Shown one piece after another: positions 14,201 through 15,616 of a stretch of 15,616 nt of DNA. Positions within the stretch are counted from its first letter, which is position 1. Every line of letters starts with the position of its first letter. Below the pieces are notes generated by a model that saw only the letters and a program-made list of their open reading frames with translations, ran no database searches and had not been told where the DNA came from. Origin of the DNA: an uncultured Anaerolineaceae bacterium (GTDB lineage: Bacteria; Chloroflexota; Anaerolineae; Promineifilales; Promineifilaceae); NCBI GenBank assembly GCA_937967805.1, contig CALBTC010000253.1:1-15616 (forward strand), given 5' to 3'. The translations under genes were made by a program, and so were the position numbers.

Positions 14201-14877
14201 GGCTCGGCGTTTAGCTCTTCGGCCAGCATGGTCAGGCAGTGGTCGTAAACTTCCAGGGCGGCGGTGCGCCGGCCGCCTACAAAGTAGAGACGCATCAGGC
14301 GGCGGTAGGCGGCTTCGTTAAGGGGATTGTGGGCCAGCCACGATTCGGCCGTGTCCAGCGCGGCGGCCGTTTGGCCCTGTTCCAATTGCCGCCGCGCCAG
14401 CCGGTCGTAGATGATGTCGATGCGGCGGTGCCACTGTTCTTGCTGTAAGCGCAGCCAGTCGTCAAATTCGGGGGCGTCCGGCAGGGTGAGCCCTTCTAAA
14501 AAATCGCCTCGATAAGCGGCAACGGCATTTTGCAGCACGGCCGTATCTTGAGAAGAAGCGACCGTTGCCACCTGATCCAAATCCAGTTCATACTCGGCAG
14601 CAAAATTGAAGGCCAGAGCATCCCGCTCAATGTGCAAATAGTCTTCTTTGGGCAGCGTGGTGCGCAGCTGGTGCAGGCCGTTGCGCAGCGTGGCCCGCGC
14701 CCGCGATGGATCGCTTTCCGGCCAGAGCAGCGCCGCCAGCTTGTCGCGCGGCTGGCGGTCTCCCTCAACAACGAGGTAAGCCAGCAGCGCCAGCGCCTTG
14801 CGCGCAGGAAAGTTGAGCAGTTGATGCTGCCACTGAACTTCTGGCGTGCCGCAGAAACGGAGGTGTAAGGTACTCAT
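11254..14877 (-). CDS. BTAD/SARP-like transcriptional activator with AAA ATPase and TPR repeats
   Basis: A 1207-aa STAND-type regulator. Residues 1-95 form an OmpR/SARP-like winged helix (FPARKALALLAYLVVEGDRQ, RATLRNGLHQLR). A bacterial transcriptional activation domain (BTAD) spans about 96-240. The AAA/NTPase module has Walker A GEPGIGKT (292-299) and Walker B LILFVDD (410-416) followed by LQWADAATLDVLQYV. From about residue 675 to the C-terminus run TPR-like helical repeats (for example LYLQLGRAYEIAGSYDQALAVYDE). No LuxR-type C-terminal helix-turn-helix is present, so DNA binding must be N-terminal. Such proteins usually hold an ATP switch off until an inducer or partner binds the TPR region. 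Residues about 718-744, rich in Lys/Arg/Glu/Gln (KKRNAEAQRRREKR), are encoded by a tandem repeat and interrupt the TPR region. No Shine-Dalgarno precedes the ATG. It is divergent from the small gene at 14975 and may control it. Confidence 0.92.
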   Translation of the reverse strand: MSTLHLRFCGTPEVQWQHQLLNFPARKALALLAYLVVEGDRQPRDKLAALLWPESDPSRARATLRNGLHQLRTTLPKEDYLHIERDALAFNFAAEYELDLDQVATVASSQDTAVLQNAVAAYRGDFLEGLTLPDAPEFDDWLRLQQEQWHRRIDIIYDRLARRQLEQGQTAAALDTAESWLAHNPLNEAAYRRLMRLYFVGGRRTAALEVYDHCLTMLAEELNAEPAPETAALAEQIRREQAVRPSARKGKVSPRAAIADGPLVGRGGEFRKLVAFFHHAQTGQPQAVRLLGEPGIGKTRLAHEFLAWARAQGSEILRGRSFESGRHLPYQPLVAALRPRLEQINAPEDLLSDSWLRTLSRLLPEIADRYPDLLTTDVSPPSSDEQTARTHLFEAITRLLLALVPRQAPLILFVDDLQWADAATLDVLQYVAQRISEQRAAVFLLCTVRSEAIEPELPVTRCWQQLDRMLSAETLHLTGLSEAETADFIQALGAAENSRFTTWLFRETAGQPFYLVETVKELLAQESLRFLPDEAGRQRLHIATVPHERDAVPVPQKIQQLINGRIARLTPPAADLLAASAVLAQGFGFDLLCRVAGIGQSEGLPALDELLQNQLLQEQGREEIGSASAPYIFTHDKIRQVAYEAAGSARRRIFHQRALAALADAAAPPAQLARHAVAAGDHAAGFQYSLAAGTAALQLHAVQEAITHLEQARKLYPLKKRNAEAQRRREKRAKALQKSADLSLQTLYLQLGRAYEIAGSYDQALAVYDELQALAQAQDDRPLQLAALMARTTVYAAPTHHYDPESVDILTQQALPLAQELEDHAAQAKILWNLMLLHIFTGNMQQALEHGEASLALAREHNLPEQLAYTLHDLFRPYLFCGHPEQAVDVLHESQAMWREMDNKPMLADSLNVLSGHYALIGEYNRAIEVGQEALQLSDEIDNVWNQSFGRMQLSFVYMDRGDYAKAIELMEASITLGEKAGFMIPMVLSGALLAWIYAVLGDLARGHDWAARALAQADEMHPSLRISPLATQGYLHLLAGEMAAAETAVTEALDLFSPDNNDPSLLIVPFAAVELALARQKPDEALVQLDRFFAILQARSLRIMTGLLYWLKGRALLALQRWEEAEAALAKGKQVAEKLESRPALWRVLAAQADLAETRGDEETAVSLRQQAMNIILTIADDLDDEALRHSFLQKTAAAFPGNQQH
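12658..12722 (-). repeat. In-frame CTCTGCGY octamer repeat inside the activator gene
   Basis: Three perfect-register octamers CTCTGCGT, CTCTGCGC, CTCTGCGT (12690-12713, plus-strand reading) lie within a larger low-complexity patch that also includes GCAGATTTTTGCAGAG. On the coding strand it gives the charged peptide NAEAQRRREKR and following residues. The same kind of unit is familiar as intergenic repeat sequence in other bacteria, so this looks like an intergenic-type repeat that entered a gene. Confidence 0.75.
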
Positions 14878-14974
14878 GGCTTGTGACGGTTGTTGTGACG
14901 GTTTGAAAACGGCCGTCTTTTACAGTAATAGCAATTCTTTTATTCAGCTTAACTTTAGACAAGGAGCAAAACAA
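14878..14974. promoter_or_regulatory. Divergent promoter region with a direct repeat TTGTGACGGTT
   Basis: This 97-nt gap separates the BTAD activator from the small plus-strand gene. TTGTGACGGTT occurs twice in direct orientation at 14881-14891 and 14893-14903, 12 nt apart, which could be a binding site on one DNA face; SARP-type activators commonly bind direct repeats. A possible plus-strand promoter is TTGAAA (14903-14908) with GTAATA (14925-14930) at 16-nt spacing. One ACGGCCGT octamer lies between these. Box assignment is weak. Confidence 0.4.
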
Positions 14975-15214
14975 ATGTCAAATCAAAATCAGGTTTCCGT
15001 CATTATTGGCCGCGTGGCCACAGACGCTCAGTACCGTACCCGCTTTTTTAAGGACGTGGAGCAAATTATTGCCCAGCACAGTTTGGACGCTGTAGAAAGC
15101 GAAACGCTGCGCGGCATGGCTAAATGCCCGGTTACGCGCATGGGCACGGCCATGCTGAACAAATCTCACAATAAATATGAAGCCAACGCCCGCAAACTGG
15201 CAACGGCCGTTTGA
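14975..15214 (+). CDS. Small protein resembling NHLP/Os1348-type RiPP precursor leaders
   Basis: A 79-aa protein beginning MSNQNQVSVIIGRVATDAQYRTRFF. The pattern of a short hydrophobic start, then 'A-x-D-x-x-[FY]-R-x-x-[FL]', an acidic 'D-x-E-x-I-I-A' helix and a final 'L-D-x-x-E-x-x-x-L' helix resembles the nitrile-hydratase-leader-like families (NHLP, Os1348, Franean1_4349) that accompany RiPP gene clusters and are common in Chloroflexota. The remainder (50-79) is polar with one cysteine, C51, and has no obvious core-peptide or Gly-Gly cleavage site, so it may be a non-precursor member. The ATG at 14975 has a strong AAGGAG 8 nt upstream; a longer in-frame reading from 14846 would cross the promoter and is rejected. 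It is divergent from the BTAD activator and followed by a hairpin and a 93-aa gene. Family assignment is from memory of sequence pattern. Confidence 0.8.
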   Translation: MSNQNQVSVIIGRVATDAQYRTRFFKDVEQIIAQHSLDAVESETLRGMAKCPVTRMGTAMLNKSHNKYEANARKLATAV

Positions 15215-15229
15215 ATGGCAACTGTTCAA

Positions 15230-15262
15230 AGATTGGTCCAATCTTGGAGATTGGACCAATCT
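15230..15262. repeat. Perfect 15-bp inverted repeat with a 3-nt loop between the two small genes
   Basis: AGATTGGTCCAATCT (15230-15244) pairs perfectly with AGATTGGACCAATCT (15248-15262) around a TGG loop. Each arm is itself a palindrome except for its central base. No T run follows, so it is not a standard intrinsic terminator. The GATTGG core matches the heptamer repeat at 5571-5628. It could stabilise the transcript 3' end or partly terminate it, altering the ratio of the two small proteins. Confidence 0.85.
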
Positions 15263-15291
15263 AAAGAACATACCCATAGGAGGAAAAAACC

Positions 15292-15573
15292 ATGTTATTT
15301 CATATCACCGCCACCCATGAACCAACCAACTGCTCGGCGCATAAACCGGAGCGACAGGCGGCCTTTGCCCAGGTGATGCAAACGGCCGCCGACCACGGCG
15401 TTACGCTCAAGGGCGTTTATGCGGATGCACCGGGGCACACGATATTCATTCTGGCAGAAACCGATGATGCCTTGGCAATCGCCAAACTGCTGGACCCGGT
15501 GCTTGAATACGGCCATTATGCCATCCGCCCGGTGGCAGAGGCGCAGGCCTTGATGGCAGTGCTGCAAAATTGA
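15292..15573 (+). CDS. DUF3303-like small protein (dimeric alpha/beta-barrel type)
   Basis: A 93-aa soluble protein: MLFHITATHEPTNCSAH, a helix with PERQAAFAQVMQTAADHGV, then LKGVYADAPGHTIFILAETDDALAIAKLLDPVLEYGHYAIRPV. The beta-alpha-beta-beta-alpha-beta layout and the motif YADAPGHTIFIL followed by an acidic helix fit small ferredoxin-like dimeric-barrel proteins such as DUF3303. No catalytic residues are established for that family. C14 and H17 lie in a short NCSAH segment seen in related proteins, of unknown role. The ATG has a strong AGGAGG about 8 nt upstream. It follows the small NHLP-like gene by 77 nt on the same strand and is probably co-transcribed, so it may act with it. Family name is given with moderate confidence; function is unknown. 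Confidence 0.85.
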   Translation: MLFHITATHEPTNCSAHKPERQAAFAQVMQTAADHGVTLKGVYADAPGHTIFILAETDDALAIAKLLDPVLEYGHYAIRPVAEAQALMAVLQN

Positions 15574-15616
15574 ATGACGGTTATGACAGACGGCCGTTTC
15601 CCACAAAACAGCCGTC
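15574..15616 (+). CDS. Possible start of a further gene, cut by the window edge
   Basis: Directly after the preceding TGA an ATG at 15574 (or at 15583) opens a frame, MTVMTDGRFPQNSR, that stays open to the end of the window. Only 14 codons are visible and no Shine-Dalgarno is evident, so it could equally be non-coding. If real, it would be the third gene of the small-protein operon, coupled to its predecessor by the one-base spacing. Confidence 0.3.
   Translation, partial: MTVMTDGRFPQNSR

Noticed and set aside
14846..14974. N-terminal extension of the 79-aa protein
   Set aside because: It would run through the activator's 5' end and the divergent promoter; the ATG at 14975 has a strong Shine-Dalgarno.

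Overview
The window looks like a chromosomal stretch from a Chloroflexota bacterium, most likely an Anaerolineae/Caldilineae-type lineage. This is an inference from the gene families: NarL-type GAF histidine kinases, a very large BTAD/AAA/TPR activator, a lipid-anchored solute-binding protein with an Ala/Pro/Thr linker, a DmpA-type peptidase, type III pantothenate kinase, and moderately high GC. No rRNA, tRNA, CRISPR array, transposase or phage gene is visible.

Layout. On the minus strand, 3108 down to 1 holds a soluble GAF sensor kinase, a CNNM/CorC-type membrane protein with CBS domains, and a NarL/LuxR response regulator that runs off the left edge. The last two overlap by 4 nt; a terminator-like hairpin follows the kinase. 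Divergently, 3231-9637 on the plus strand carries coaX, an ABC-type solute-binding lipoprotein that overlaps coaX by 4 nt, an unusual tandem alpha/beta-hydrolase-like protein lacking both nucleophile serines, a membrane GAF histidine kinase, and a P1/S58 peptidase. A minus-strand VOC protein converges on the peptidase. Next come a secreted chymotrypsin-like serine protease (10258-11055, minus) in a lower-GC patch and a 1207-aa BTAD-AAA-TPR activator (11254-14877, minus). Divergent from the activator are two small plus-strand genes: a 79-aa protein resembling NHLP/Os1348-type RiPP precursor leaders and a 93-aa DUF3303-like protein. A further reading frame may start at the right edge.

Two genome-scale signatures stand out. 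(1) The palindromic octamer ACGGCCGT occurs about 25 times exactly in 15.6 kb, where roughly 0.2-0.3 would be expected by chance; this resembles the HIP1 octamer of cyanobacteria. (2) Several gene junctions carry short tandem repeats of 7-8 bp, often as inverted pairs, resembling cyanobacterial STRR repeats. Some of these repeats have entered coding sequence: one forms the hydrophobic core of the lipoprotein signal peptide, one supplies the coaX stop and the next start codon, and one is an in-frame charged insert in the TPR region of the big activator.

The most system-like locus is 11254-15616: a BTAD/AAA activator divergent from a possible RiPP-precursor-like gene and a small alpha/beta-barrel protein, each of the small genes with a strong Shine-Dalgarno. 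The second is the kinase/CNNM/response-regulator cluster, where a metal-transport-type membrane protein sits between two-component partners.
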